Below, in pieces: positions 51,432 to 60,192 of a stretch of DNA of 64,000 bases. How positions within the stretch are numbered: the first letter of the stretch is position 1; the number at the start of each line of letters is the position of its first letter. The stretch spans positions 1 to 64,000 of the forward strand of contig JAZNWH010000129.1 in assembly GCA_045593265.1 (NCBI GenBank), read 5' to 3'. Origin of the DNA: RGIG8497 sp045593265. GTDB taxonomy: Bacteria; Bacillota; Clostridia; RGIG6154. Made by a program: the position numbers and the translations under genes. The notes beneath the pieces are model-generated. The model saw only the letters and a list, made by a program, of their open reading frames with translations. It was not told where the DNA came from and did no database searches.

Positions 51432-53003
51432 ATGTTAAATATTTACAGGGAGGTGTTGTTTATCCAGATATTAATTACAATTGCAATTGCTGTTGTTACT
51501 GCCATTGTTGCTTTTTTCGCAGGCAGTTTATATAGAAAAAAAGTTGCCGAAGCAAAAGTTGGCGGTGCAGAACAACAAGCAAAAAACATAGTTAACGATG
51601 CAATCAAAGCTGCTGAAAGCAAAAAGCGTGAAATTTTGCTTGAAGCAAAAGAAGAAACACATAATTTAAAATCTGAATTAGACAAGGAAATCAAAGAAAG
51701 ACGCAGTGAAATTCAGCGTCAGGAACGCAGAAATCAGCAAAAAGAAGAATCTTTGGATAAAAAATCCGAAAGTCTTGACAAAAAAGATGAGTTACTTAAC
51801 CAAAAGCTCAAAGAAGCTGATGAAATTAAAGAACAGGTAAACAAGACACTGGCAGAAGAAATTGAAAAGCTTGAAAAAATTTCAGGGCTTTCCTCAGCAG
51901 AAGCTAAAGAATATCTTCTCAAAAATATGGAAAGCGAAATCAAGCATGAAGCAGCTATTATGATTAAAGACATTGAAGCCAATGTCAAAGAAGAATCAGA
52001 AAAGCGCGCAAGAAATATTTTAAGCGCTGCTATTCAAAGATGTGCTGCAGACCATGTTGCAGAATCAACTGTATCTGTTGTTGCACTTCCAAGCGATGAC
52101 ATGAAGGGCAGAATTATCGGACGTGAGGGCAGAAACATCAGAACACTTGAAACAATGACAGGCATTGACCTGATAATTGATGACACTCCTGAAGCTGTTG
52201 TTATTTCAGGCTTTGACCCAATAAGAAGAGAAGTGGCGAGAGTAGCTCTTGAAAAGTTAATCTCAGATGGCAGAATTCATCCTGCACGTATTGAAGAAAC
52301 TGTAGAAAGAGCAAAAAGAGATGTTGACAGCACCATAAAAGAAGAGGGTGAAAAAGCAACCTTTGATACCGGTGTTCATGGTCTTCATCCTGATATCATT
52401 AAGCTCCTTGGTAAGCTTAAGTACAGAACAAGCTACGGACAGAATGTTTTAAAACACTCCATTGAGGTATCACAGATTTCAGGACTTCTTGCAACTGAAC
52501 TTGGTGTTGATACTGCAATGGCAAAAAGAGCAGGTCTTTTACACGATATTGGTAAAGCTGTTGACCACGAAATTGAAGGTTCGCATATTGATATCGGCGT
52601 TGACATTTTAAGAAAATACAAAGAAAATCCACAAATCATCCACGCTGTACACGCCCATCACGGAGATGTGGAAGCTACAAGTGATTTAGCATTTATTGTA
52701 CAGGCTGCTGACTCAATATCAGCTGCAAGACCCGGTGCAAGACGTGAAAACATTGAAACTTATATTAAACGTCTTGAAAAGCTTGAAGAAATTGCAAATG
52801 ACTTTGACGGTGTTGAACACTCATTTGCTATTCAGGCAGGCCGTGAAATCAGAATTATGGTTAAACCTGATCAAATTGGTGATGACGATGTTATAATTCT
52901 TGCAAGAAATATTGTAAAAAGAATTGAAAGTGAACTTGAATATCCCGGTCAGATTAAGGTTAACGTAATAAGAGAAACACGTGCTATTGACTACGCAAAA
53001 TAA
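51432..53003 (+). CDS. rny: Ribonuclease Y
   Basis: Membrane-anchored endoribonuclease that starts mRNA decay. An N-terminal helix (LITIAIAVVTAIVAFFAGSLY) precedes a coiled coil (about 40-200), a KH domain (IGREGRNIRTLETMTGIDLIIDDTPE) and an HD domain (HSIEVSQISGLLATELG, LLHDIGKAVDHEIEGSHI). Length is about 515-523. The ATG at 51432 lies before the GGGAGG motif, so real initiation is probably at the TTG at 51456 or, with better spacing, an ATC at 51462. Confidence 0.95.
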   Translation: MLNIYREVLFIQILITIAIAVVTAIVAFFAGSLYRKKVAEAKVGGAEQQAKNIVNDAIKAAESKKREILLEAKEETHNLKSELDKEIKERRSEIQRQERRNQQKEESLDKKSESLDKKDELLNQKLKEADEIKEQVNKTLAEEIEKLEKISGLSSAEAKEYLLKNMESEIKHEAAIMIKDIEANVKEESEKRARNILSAAIQRCAADHVAESTVSVVALPSDDMKGRIIGREGRNIRTLETMTGIDLIIDDTPEAVVISGFDPIRREVARVALEKLISDGRIHPARIEETVERAKRDVDSTIKEEGEKATFDTGVHGLHPDIIKLLGKLKYRTSYGQNVLKHSIEVSQISGLLATELGVDTAMAKRAGLLHDIGKAVDHEIEGSHIDIGVDILRKYKENPQIIHAVHAHHGDVEATSDLAFIVQAADSISAARPGARRENIETYIKRLEKLEEIANDFDGVEHSFAIQAGREIRIMVKPDQIGDDDVIILARNIVKRIESELEYPGQIKVNVIRETRAIDYAK

Positions 53004-53007
53004 TAGA

Positions 53008-53038
53008 AAAAAACGGTTGGTCATCCAACCGTTTTTTG
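53008..53038. terminator. Bidirectional terminator between rny and the following convergent gene
   Basis: AAAAACGGTTGG pairs with CCAACCGTTTTT around TCAT, with A and T tracts on both sides. Confidence 0.88.
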
Positions 53039-54184
53039 ATTTATTTCCGTTACTATATCTACTACCTTTGAAAGAATGTTTTCCATATCGTTAAGCCTAT
53101 TTGCAATTTGTAAGAGTATTTGAGAGGTGTTATCATTTTCTATTGCTCTTTTGATACTTTTAATCTCCTCTGAAACACTTTTTGTTTCATTTTTGGTTAC
53201 TCCTGCAAACTTTTCTATATTGTTATCATCTTCTGTATTATGTAATTTTCTGCGATAATTGAGATAATCATTTTCTTTGCCAAACAACCTCTTATATTCG
53301 TTTCCTTTTTTAAATGCATAGGTGTAAATGTAGTTACTATCATTAAAATCAAAGTCCTTTTGACCTGATATTTTTACGAGCATATATTTTTCAAAACCAT
53401 CACAATGAAGATAATTTACATTATCCCACCTCTCATCCTTAAATTTACTTGCCAGTAATTTACCATAATACTCAAACACACAAACGACACTTTCTTCGTT
53501 ATTTAGAAGACAACACTGAACCGACTTTGACAAAGACGATGCAACCACAGCTGAATCAACTATAACTTTATATGTATTTGAATTTTTGACACAACAGGCA
53601 ATATGTTTATTATTTCCTTTATCCAGACACATACTTATATGGTAGACCTTTTCTTCAAGTGTCATAATTCTTTCTCTGCTTTCCCATCTTTTGGACTTCC
53701 ACACATATACTGCTGTTTGCAGTGTTTCTCCATTGGTATATGCTATATGTATATTTCGTTTTTCATCTTTAACAATACAAAAATTTATTTCGTTTTCACT
53801 TTCGCATATAACATCGGGATTTGTTCTGCTACCAAATATTTGATGAACAAGCAGGTATTTTTCATTATGTTTTAAAACATAAAATCCACAAAGCCAATTG
53901 TTGTTGCTTATCAATGTTATATTGTGATTATAATTTTCATTTTTAGTTGATTCTAAAACACATTCTCTGTCCCATATTCCATTATATGCTGACACATAAA
54001 GATTTCCTTTGGTTTGTGTCATTACATACAACACACCATTTTCGCTTACAGCAACATCAAAATCATCCATATCACATTCACAGACTGTTTCACATATTTG
54101 CCTATCAGGTCTATAACACTTAAGAGCCCCATCGTCTGAAAAAAATTCCCATATTCCATTGGTATCATAAACAAGTTTTTTCAT
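53021..54184 (-). CDS. Uncharacterised beta-rich protein with a C-terminal coiled coil
   Basis: A 387-residue protein without a signal peptide. Residues 1-290 consist of short strands with repeated W and Y (GIWEFFSDDGALKC, YNGIWDRECVLES, WKSKRWESRERI, FKDERWDNVNYL), suggesting a beta-propeller-like array. The C-terminal 60 residues (SVSEEIKSIKRAIEN, ANRLNDMENILSKVVD) form a coiled coil. It is divergent from the interrupted cysteine-rich gene. The upstream sequence ATA-16-CATAAAGT resembles a sigma-E promoter, hinting at mother-cell expression in sporulation. I do not recognise the family. Confidence 0.65.
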   Translation of the reverse strand: MKKLVYDTNGIWEFFSDDGALKCYRPDRQICETVCECDMDDFDVAVSENGVLYVMTQTKGNLYVSAYNGIWDRECVLESTKNENYNHNITLISNNNWLCGFYVLKHNEKYLLVHQIFGSRTNPDVICESENEINFCIVKDEKRNIHIAYTNGETLQTAVYVWKSKRWESRERIMTLEEKVYHISMCLDKGNNKHIACCVKNSNTYKVIVDSAVVASSLSKSVQCCLLNNEESVVCVFEYYGKLLASKFKDERWDNVNYLHCDGFEKYMLVKISGQKDFDFNDSNYIYTYAFKKGNEYKRLFGKENDYLNYRRKLHNTEDDNNIEKFAGVTKNETKSVSEEIKSIKRAIENDNTSQILLQIANRLNDMENILSKVVDIVTEINQKTVG

Positions 54185-54239
54185 ACAAATTCCTCCAATA
54201 GTATACTTTATGAATTTAAATCTATTATTATACTTTGTA

Positions 54240-54266
54240 ACATTTTATAAAACTCAACATAGTATG
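54240..54266 (+). promoter_or_regulatory. Sigma-K/sigma-E-like promoter of the interrupted gene
   Basis: AC at 54240-54241, 16 bases, then CATAGTATG at 54258-54266. The sigma-K consensus is AC-16-CATANNNTA, so only the last base differs. The AT-rich context makes chance matches possible. Confidence 0.4.
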
Positions 54267-54301
54267 TATTGGGTGAAGCAATATTTCAAGGAGGTAAAAA
54301 T

Positions 54302-54562
54302 ATGAACAGAGAGGTTACTCCCGGTCCTATCACTAATGGAGGAAACTGTATTAAGGAAGCAGTGTGTATACACACAGATAAAGTTTATGATTCCTGCAGA
54401 GATAAAGAGTGTCTTCAGGATTTAAGAGTTTATTTTACAGTTCCTGATCAGGCTATTATCGATGCCTCATCAAGTGTAAAAATCACAAACGCAGAAGTTT
54501 TATGGGTATACACAGAGGTGTATCTTTTTACCAACTCTTTATCATTGACAAAAACATTTTAG
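54302..54562 (+). CDS. Cysteine-rich protein, 5' part (interrupted gene)
   Basis: AAGGAGG precedes the ATG at 54302. The product begins MNREVTPGPITNGGNCIKEA and contains VYDSCRDKECLQDLRVYF and AEVLWVYTEV. It then departs into YLFTNSLSLTKTF and stops, giving 86 residues. Residues 1-71 continue in frame with the sequence at 61807-62428 through the shared ATACACAGA repeat. Joined, the protein would be about 275 residues, with a cysteine cluster in the second half. Family members of this type occur in Clostridia; I cannot give a verified family name. The promoter suggests a spore protein. Confidence 0.8.
   Translation: MNREVTPGPITNGGNCIKEAVCIHTDKVYDSCRDKECLQDLRVYFTVPDQAIIDASSSVKITNAEVLWVYTEVYLFTNSLSLTKTF
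54508..54520 (+). repeat. Left attachment site (attL-like)
   Basis: ATACACAGAGGTG matches ATACACAGATGTG at 61807-61819, with nine identical bases, one mismatch, then GTG. Both copies sit in the same codon phase (TAC-ACA-GA). Confidence 0.75.
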
Positions 54563-54573
54563 AGTGCTATAAT
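54545..54573 (+). promoter_or_regulatory. Consensus promoter at the left end of the element
   Basis: TTGACA (54545-54550), exactly 17 bases, TATAAT (54568-54573). Every consensus base matches. It reads into the capsule genes 25 bases inside attL. Confidence 0.85.
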
Positions 54574-54613
54574 TAAGGGTGAATATATAAAAAAATTAAT
54601 ATGCGGTGGTATT

Positions 54614-56491
54614 ATGAAAAATTTAAAACTGAACAAATATACTTTGCTATTTTCGTTCACAGATATTTTAACAATTGCTTGTGCTTTTTTTTGTGGTTTC
54701 TTACTATTAAATCCTTTGGGCGCTTTTTCGGAAAATGAACTATACACTCTATGTCAATATATACTTATAACAGCATTTGTCAACATGTTGTCATTGTTAT
54801 TTTCGGGAACTTACAATAAAGTATGGACTAAAGCTACCATTGTTGATTATTTCCAGACCGTTTTCTTAGTTTCTTTCAATTTTATATTTTCATATATAAT
54901 CGCAATTATTGCAAATTCACATCATGTTTCGATCAAGCTTTACATAGTTTCGGCTTTCCTTACCTGTATGCTTGTTTTTGTTTCCCGAACATCTGTAAGA
55001 TTTTTATCATATTACCAGCATTATTTAATTTTAAAATCAAAACACAATAAGCAAAAGAAAGTGCTGATAGTAGGAGCAGGCTCTGCAGCAAAAATGCTCC
55101 TTGAAGATATACTTCTTAACAATCCTCTTAGTTATAACATAGCCGGCTTTGTTGATGATAACACAGAAAAAGTGGGCAGTTATCTTATGGGATACCGTGT
55201 ATTGGGTACAAGAGACGACATTCCTAAAATATGTGAAAAAGACAATATTGATACAATAATAATTGCAATTCCTTCCGCTTCCAAAAAAGAGATATCAAGA
55301 ATTTTAGAATACTGTTCAAAAACAGATTGCAATGTTAAAATGGTTCCTGGTATCGGGGAGCTTATAAGTGTCAATGATGTGGGAATTTTCAAGCAGACAA
55401 GAAACATTCAGTTTGACGACCTTCTTTCCCGCGAACCTGTATCTCTTAACAACAAAGAAATATCAAACATACTTAAAGATAACGTCGTTATGGTTACCGG
55501 CGGAGGCGGATCTATCGGAAGTGAGCTTTGCAAACAGATTGCAAAATTTGCTCCCTCAAAACTTATAATTGTTGACATTTATGAAAACACAACTTATGAC
55601 ACACAAATTGAACTTAAAAAATCTTTTCCGAATCTTGAACTTGAAGTTATCATTGCATCCATAAAAGATGAGGAAAGAATGGAGAATATTTTTGATAAAT
55701 ACAGACCCGATATTGTTTACCATGCAGCAGCACACAAGCATGTACCTCTGATGGAAGACAGTCCCGGCGAAGCTGTTGAAAATAATATTTTCGGTACATA
55801 CATTGTTGCAAAATGTGCTGATAAATTTGAAGTTAAAAAATTCATTATGGTTTCTACAGACAAAGCTGTTAACCCTACAAATGTTATGGGTGCAACAAAA
55901 CGTTTCTGCGAGATGATTGTACAGTCAATGAATACTGTAAGTAAGACAACCTATTCCTGTGTGCGTTTTGGCAATGTCCTCGGAAGCCACGGTTCAGTTA
56001 TACCACTATTCAAAAAACAAATCGAACAAGGTGGCCCCGTTACTGTTACACATAAAGATATTACAAGATTTTTTATGACAATTCCTGAAGCAGCTCAGCT
56101 AATACTCCAGGCATCATCTTACGCTAAAAGTGGTGAAATTTTTGTTCTTGATATGGGTGAACCGGTTAAAATATATGACCTGGCAGTTAAATATATTAAG
56201 CTTTCCGGCTACAAACCCGGCATTGATATTGATATTGATATCGTGGGACTTCGTCCTGGAGAAAAGCTTTATGAAGAACTGTTAATGGATGAAGAAGGAC
56301 TTACAAATACTTCTAACGAAAGTATCTTTATAGGAAAAACTACAGCAATTGACTTGAACGTTATCAAAACTCATCTTAAACATCTTTCAACAGTAGTTAA
56401 CTCCAAAAACAATGATGAGATTATAAGTGCCCTTCATGATGCTGTTCCTACTTTTGTATCTGCGGATGACTACAATTGCATAAAATCATAA
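54614..56491 (+). CDS. CapD-like nucleotide-sugar 4,6-dehydratase/epimerase (membrane)
   Basis: A 625-residue polysaccharide biosynthesis protein. Four transmembrane helices (about 10-110) precede a CoA-binding-like Rossmann region (KVLIVGAGSAAKMLLEDI) and a catalytic SDR domain with TGGGGSIGSELC and the VYHAAAHKHVPLMEDSPGEAVENN block. The family replaces the catalytic Tyr with Met in this region (STDKAVNPTNVMGATKR), as here. It makes the first modified sugar for a capsular repeat unit, commonly UDP-sugar 4-keto-6-deoxy. The gene is the first of a plus-strand group inside the element. Confidence 0.92.
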   Translation: MKNLKLNKYTLLFSFTDILTIACAFFCGFLLLNPLGAFSENELYTLCQYILITAFVNMLSLLFSGTYNKVWTKATIVDYFQTVFLVSFNFIFSYIIAIIANSHHVSIKLYIVSAFLTCMLVFVSRTSVRFLSYYQHYLILKSKHNKQKKVLIVGAGSAAKMLLEDILLNNPLSYNIAGFVDDNTEKVGSYLMGYRVLGTRDDIPKICEKDNIDTIIIAIPSASKKEISRILEYCSKTDCNVKMVPGIGELISVNDVGIFKQTRNIQFDDLLSREPVSLNNKEISNILKDNVVMVTGGGGSIGSELCKQIAKFAPSKLIIVDIYENTTYDTQIELKKSFPNLELEVIIASIKDEERMENIFDKYRPDIVYHAAAHKHVPLMEDSPGEAVENNIFGTYIVAKCADKFEVKKFIMVSTDKAVNPTNVMGATKRFCEMIVQSMNTVSKTTYSCVRFGNVLGSHGSVIPLFKKQIEQGGPVTVTHKDITRFFMTIPEAAQLILQASSYAKSGEIFVLDMGEPVKIYDLAVKYIKLSGYKPGIDIDIDIVGLRPGEKLYEELLMDEEGLTNTSNESIFIGKTTAIDLNVIKTHLKHLSTVVNSKNNDEIISALHDAVPTFVSADDYNCIKS

Positions 56492-56541
56492 TCATTATAT
56501 AGAAATTAAAATTCAATATATATTTTGAAAGGATTACTTAA

Positions 56542-57417
56542 ATGAAATTTTTACAAAAAAACAAAAACAAAGATAAAGCAAATGACAACAAGAATTACAA
56601 ATATAATATTATTACAGACAATTCTCCTTTTTACATCAAGGAAGCCTATAAATCTTTGAGAACAAACATAATGTTCACTCTTGAAAACGAAACTTCAAAA
56701 GTAATTCTTATTACAAGCTCTATGGCCAAAGAAGGTAAATCAACTGTTTCAATCAACACTGCTATTACATTTGCCCAAACAGGCAGCAAAGTAATTCTTA
56801 TTGATTGCGATTTAAGAAAACCTAAAATACACAGATATATGGATTTGCAAAATCAAAATGGTCTTTCTAATCTTCTAGGTGGATTTGCCAGCCTTGACGA
56901 TGTAATCAGCCATACAAAATATGGATTTGACTGTATTACCTGTGGGCACATCCCACCAAACCCATCGGAATTACTTTCCTCAAATAAAATGGCAGACTTA
57001 TTAGTTAAGCTTCGTGAGAAATATGATTACATCTTACTGGATACTCCTCCTGTGAATGTGGTTACCGATACCTGTGCAATCGGCAAGTTAGTAGATGGCG
57101 CGATTTTCGTTGTTAAGCACAACACCACAATGAATACAGACGTGGATGCAGCTATTGCTGCACTTGAATTTTCAGAAACAAAAATACTTGGTTTTGTTTT
57201 CAACTCCTCTCCTACTGCAGGCGTTTTAGGATATCAAAAACGTGTTGGATACAGAAAATACTATTCATACAGAAAATATGGATATTCAAAAGGAAAATAC
57301 GGATACTACAACAGCTACAAAAATTATGGTGGATACGGATATGGTTATTCTCCATCATCTTCAAAAACAGCGAATAACGAATCATCAAAAGATACAAATT
57401 CAGAAAATAAACAGTAA
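56542..57417 (+). CDS. Bacterial tyrosine kinase, CpsD/CapB type
   Basis: A 291-residue BY-kinase without the membrane part. The Walker A motif is AKEGKSTVSINTA, Walker A' is VILIDCDLRKPKIH and Walker B is YILLDTPPVNVVTD. The C-terminal tail (about 236-280) is very rich in Tyr, Gly and Lys (RKYYSYRKYGYSKGKYGYY) and would be the autophosphorylation cluster. It normally needs a Wzz-like activator; one is encoded at 58.2 kb on the other strand. Confidence 0.93.
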   Translation: MKFLQKNKNKDKANDNKNYKYNIITDNSPFYIKEAYKSLRTNIMFTLENETSKVILITSSMAKEGKSTVSINTAITFAQTGSKVILIDCDLRKPKIHRYMDLQNQNGLSNLLGGFASLDDVISHTKYGFDCITCGHIPPNPSELLSSNKMADLLVKLREKYDYILLDTPPVNVVTDTCAIGKLVDGAIFVVKHNTTMNTDVDAAIAALEFSETKILGFVFNSSPTAGVLGYQKRVGYRKYYSYRKYGYSKGKYGYYNSYKNYGGYGYGYSPSSSKTANNESSKDTNSENKQ

Positions 57418-57489
57418 CCGAAACAACCACAACACTGAAGATGCCTTTAGTATTTGTGGCTTCGGCTGAGTTATCAGAAAGGTTAATTT

Positions 57490-58218
57490 ATGAATAATAA
57501 TTTATGCATATGTGATTTTCATTCACATATACTCCCCTCTATTGATGACGGTGCGAAAGATACATCTATGGCTGTAACTCTTCTGAAAGAAGAAATAGAA
57601 CAAGGAGTAAAGCATCTTTGCCTTACTCCTCATTTTTATTCTAATGAAAACGTTGAGTCATTCATAAAAAAACGCAACCTCTCGTTTCTTAAACTAAAAG
57701 AACAAATATATAAAGAAAACATCAAAAACGTACCTAATATGCATTTAGGGGCTGAAGTTGCTTTAAACTATACTACACCGGAAATACCTGATTTAAACAA
57801 GCTTTGTTTAGGCGATACGGAATTACTGCTTTTGGAAATGCCTGACACATTTTGGGGAGATTGGATACCTGAGGTTTTGTACAGAATTTCAGCAGAAAAA
57901 TCATTAACACCAATAATCGCCCATGCAGACAGATATATTGATAATAAGAATTCCATAAAAATACTACAAAAACTGATAGATATGGATATTATTATGCAAT
58001 TTAATTCGTACAATCTTACACATCCCAAGGTTGTCGGACTTATAAAGAAAATTCTTGCAAGAAATGTAAACACCCCATTGATTGGCAGTGATGCCCATAA
58101 CACCAAATATCGTTCTGTTACAATCAAAAAAGTTAGTTCCCCACTGCATAAAATTCTATATGGTAAAAATTTCATAAATAATATAAATACATTTACAGAA
58201 AGTATTTTAATAAAATAA
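57490..58218 (+). CDS. PHP-family tyrosine phosphatase, CpsB/CapC type
   Basis: Metal-dependent phosphatase that reverses the BY-kinase. The PHP pattern DFHSHILPSIDDGAKD, LTPHFY, LGAEVALNY and IIAHADRY, ending with IGSDAHNTKYR, supplies the metal ligands. Length 242 is normal. A bidirectional terminator follows at 58213-58245. Confidence 0.93.
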   Translation: MNNNLCICDFHSHILPSIDDGAKDTSMAVTLLKEEIEQGVKHLCLTPHFYSNENVESFIKKRNLSFLKLKEQIYKENIKNVPNMHLGAEVALNYTTPEIPDLNKLCLGDTELLLLEMPDTFWGDWIPEVLYRISAEKSLTPIIAHADRYIDNKNSIKILQKLIDMDIIMQFNSYNLTHPKVVGLIKKILARNVNTPLIGSDAHNTKYRSVTIKKVSSPLHKILYGKNFINNINTFTESILIK

Positions 58219-58245
58219 AACCTCTCATACGAGAGGTTTTATTTT
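58213..58245. terminator. Bidirectional terminator in the middle of the element
   Basis: AAAATAAAACCTCTC pairs with GAGAGGTTTTATTTT around ATAC. It lies between convergent groups. Confidence 0.9.
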
Positions 58246-58954
58246 ATGCTGTCGTTTTCTTTGGATTTTGTTCCTCATTTTCAAAAATCGGAAGCTCCGC
58301 AAGTACAGGATAATTAAATTTTTCTCTTAATGATACCGTATCTTTAATTCTGTCATCGAAAAGTTCTATCATAATCACAAGTGCAGCACCTATAACAAAT
58401 CCTAACATAGACAAAACAGTTGCATTTCTTTTTGTATTTGGTGCTGATGTAGAACGTGGTATTTCAGGATGGTCTATAATCTTTACATTACCACCTGTAA
58501 CAACTCTCGCAACCTCACTCTGGGCATTATTAAGTACAGTTTCAACGATAATTGCCGCATGCTCAGGATTAGGATGTGTACAGCTTACAGAAATAATTTC
58601 TGTATCACCTTTTGCTGATACCGAAACAAAGGATGCCAACTGTCTGAAATTATAGTCAAGTCCTGTTTCTGCGCTAACACTCTTGAAAAATGTATTACTT
58701 GAAAGTATCTGTACATAATTCTTTACAAGCTCACGGGCATATATTATATCTGAATACTCACCTTTCTTGGTCATATAATTACTGTTATCAGCAGTTATAT
58801 ATACGGACCCTCTTGCAGTATACACAGGTGTTACCATTAATTTTGTATACGCAACCGAACCTATAAAGAAAACTATTGTAAAAATAGCAACTACCCACCA
58901 ACGATTTAATACCATTACTACTAAATCCCATACACTGATTTGTTCTCTGTTCAA
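58244..58954 (-). CDS. Wzz/CapA-type chain-length and kinase-activator protein
   Basis: A 236-residue Wzz-family protein with two membrane segments (about 18-38 and 185-207) around an extracellular domain (VTPVYTARGSVYITADNSNYM, AASFVSVSAKGDTEIISVSCTHPNPEHAA). The cytoplasmic tail ends in ERKNP-like charged residues. It would activate the CpsD kinase. Unusually it is convergent with cpsD rather than upstream of it. A TTG at 58954 has GAGG seven bases before it, so I chose that start over the GTG three codons earlier. Confidence 0.88.
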   Translation of the reverse strand: MNREQISVWDLVVMVLNRWWVVAIFTIVFFIGSVAYTKLMVTPVYTARGSVYITADNSNYMTKKGEYSDIIYARELVKNYVQILSSNTFFKSVSAETGLDYNFRQLASFVSVSAKGDTEIISVSCTHPNPEHAAIIVETVLNNAQSEVARVVTGGNVKIIDHPEIPRSTSAPNTKRNATVLSMLGFVIGAALVIMIELFDDRIKDTVSLREKFNYPVLAELPIFENEEQNPKKTTA

Positions 58955-58995
58955 AACTCTCACCTCATTGTAAATGTTATCTAAAACTATAATTA

Positions 58996-59859
58996 TTAAT
59001 CAAGAGACAATATATCTTTAACTGCGTATACCGCTTCTTTACTGATAGTACATTTCATCAAATAAACTTTCGCAACATCAATCAGCTTTTTTAAATCATC
59101 AATAAAAATACTAACCATATGTTCCAATACAGGTTTATTAATTTCATTATATAGCCTGAAAAATGCTGTAACACCATCAATCTGAGATATTTCCACACTG
59201 CTATGCTGTTCAATACAAATTATTCCTGCAAGTCTTGACTTTATATTGTTATTTATAAAATGCTTGCCTGACCACGGTGTTCCGTAAACATATACTTCTC
59301 CATCTGTTATTCTCATAACAGGATTATCATCATTGATATAAACAACATCCTCTAAGTGTTGTTTCCACAAAGATGTCTGTGTAGACTTTCCCGTTCCTGA
59401 TGGTGCAGAAAACAAGATAGCATTTCCTTTATATGAAATAGCGGAGGCGTGAATAACATACGCATGATGCATCATCAACATATAATAAAAGGCCTGTCCA
59501 ACTAATCCAAATAACTTTAAATCAATTGACGGCCCACCTATCAAAGATGTATCCTTAGCACAGATATCTGCACGATTAAAATCCTTATTCCATGTTATTT
59601 TCGCAAGGCACAAGTCGTAGCTTTGAGAATAAGTATATGCATATACAGAACCATCAGCATTATCAATGTGCCATGAAAAACGCCCTGCACCTACAACATC
59701 TTCGTCAAAACGTTCAAGTTCAATTTCATCCTGCACTTTATAAGTAATAACCATATCTGCACCCGAAAACGGCATTTCATACTCTTTTAACTTTTCAGAC
59801 AGAAAAGCATTAGAGTTGCCTGTTATTTCAAGCTTATATCCTGCAATTAAATACTTCAC
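58996..59859 (-). CDS. HprK-like peptide kinase
   Basis: A 287-residue protein with the HPr-kinase C-terminal fold. His137 in YVIHASAI, Walker A APSGTGKST (152-160), the acidic NDD (176-178) and GTPWSGKH (193-200) match the HprK/PEP-carboxykinase-like family seen in lasso-peptide kinases. There is no HPr-kinase N-terminal domain of normal type. It begins with a GTG two bases after the stop of the 60-residue peptide gene, so the two are coupled. I infer that it phosphorylates serine or threonine in that peptide. Confidence 0.85.
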   Translation of the reverse strand: MKYLIAGYKLEITGNSNAFLSEKLKEYEMPFSGADMVITYKVQDEIELERFDEDVVGAGRFSWHIDNADGSVYAYTYSQSYDLCLAKITWNKDFNRADICAKDTSLIGGPSIDLKLFGLVGQAFYYMLMMHHAYVIHASAISYKGNAILFSAPSGTGKSTQTSLWKQHLEDVVYINDDNPVMRITDGEVYVYGTPWSGKHFINNNIKSRLAGIICIEQHSSVEISQIDGVTAFFRLYNEINKPVLEHMVSIFIDDLKKLIDVAKVYLMKCTISKEAVYAVKDILSLD

Positions 59860-59861
59860 TT

Positions 59862-60044
59862 TTATGTATTTGTGTTGCTTGTTCCATAAGCTTCCAACAA
59901 ACCAATTTCATTATCTGTAACAAGACCAGAATCGCTATATCCATCAGATTGCGAATCAGAAACAGAGTCCGGAACCAATGCAGTAACGGTTTCTTTAACC
60001 TGTAATTCAACTATATTCAAAATTGGCTTTTCATATTTAATCAT
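59862..60044 (-). CDS. Ser-rich 60-residue peptide, candidate substrate of the kinase
   Basis: The peptide begins MIKYEKPILNIVELQVKET, a pattern (KYEKP..) recalled from many short clostridial precursor peptides. The second half is rich in Ser, Asp and Gly (SVSDSQSDGYSDSG) and it ends GTSNTNT. There is no Cys and no signal peptide. It has its own consensus promoter and GGAGG before the ATG. Position between PqqD-like and HprK-like genes makes it the likely leader-plus-core substrate. Several residues are potential phosphorylation sites. Confidence 0.7.
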   Translation of the reverse strand: MIKYEKPILNIVELQVKETVTALVPDSVSDSQSDGYSDSGLVTDNEIGLLEAYGTSNTNT

Positions 60045-60144
60045 ATACTAAACCTCCAATACCAACTTCATTCATTAATAACTAACATCCATACTTTGCA
60101 TTTTCTTCTGACAAAGCACATAAAAACACTAATTTTACTCCTAT

Positions 60145-60173
60145 ATTATATACCAAATTCTCTTAAAAGTCAA
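60145..60173 (-). promoter_or_regulatory. Consensus promoter of the 60-residue peptide gene
   Basis: Minus strand: TTGACT (60168-60173), 17 bases, TATAAT (60145-60150). It lies about 100 bases before the peptide ATG, leaving a leader with a small hairpin (TGCTTTG/CAAAGTA). Confidence 0.8.
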
Positions 60174-60192
60174 TAGAATAAAATGTAAATCA

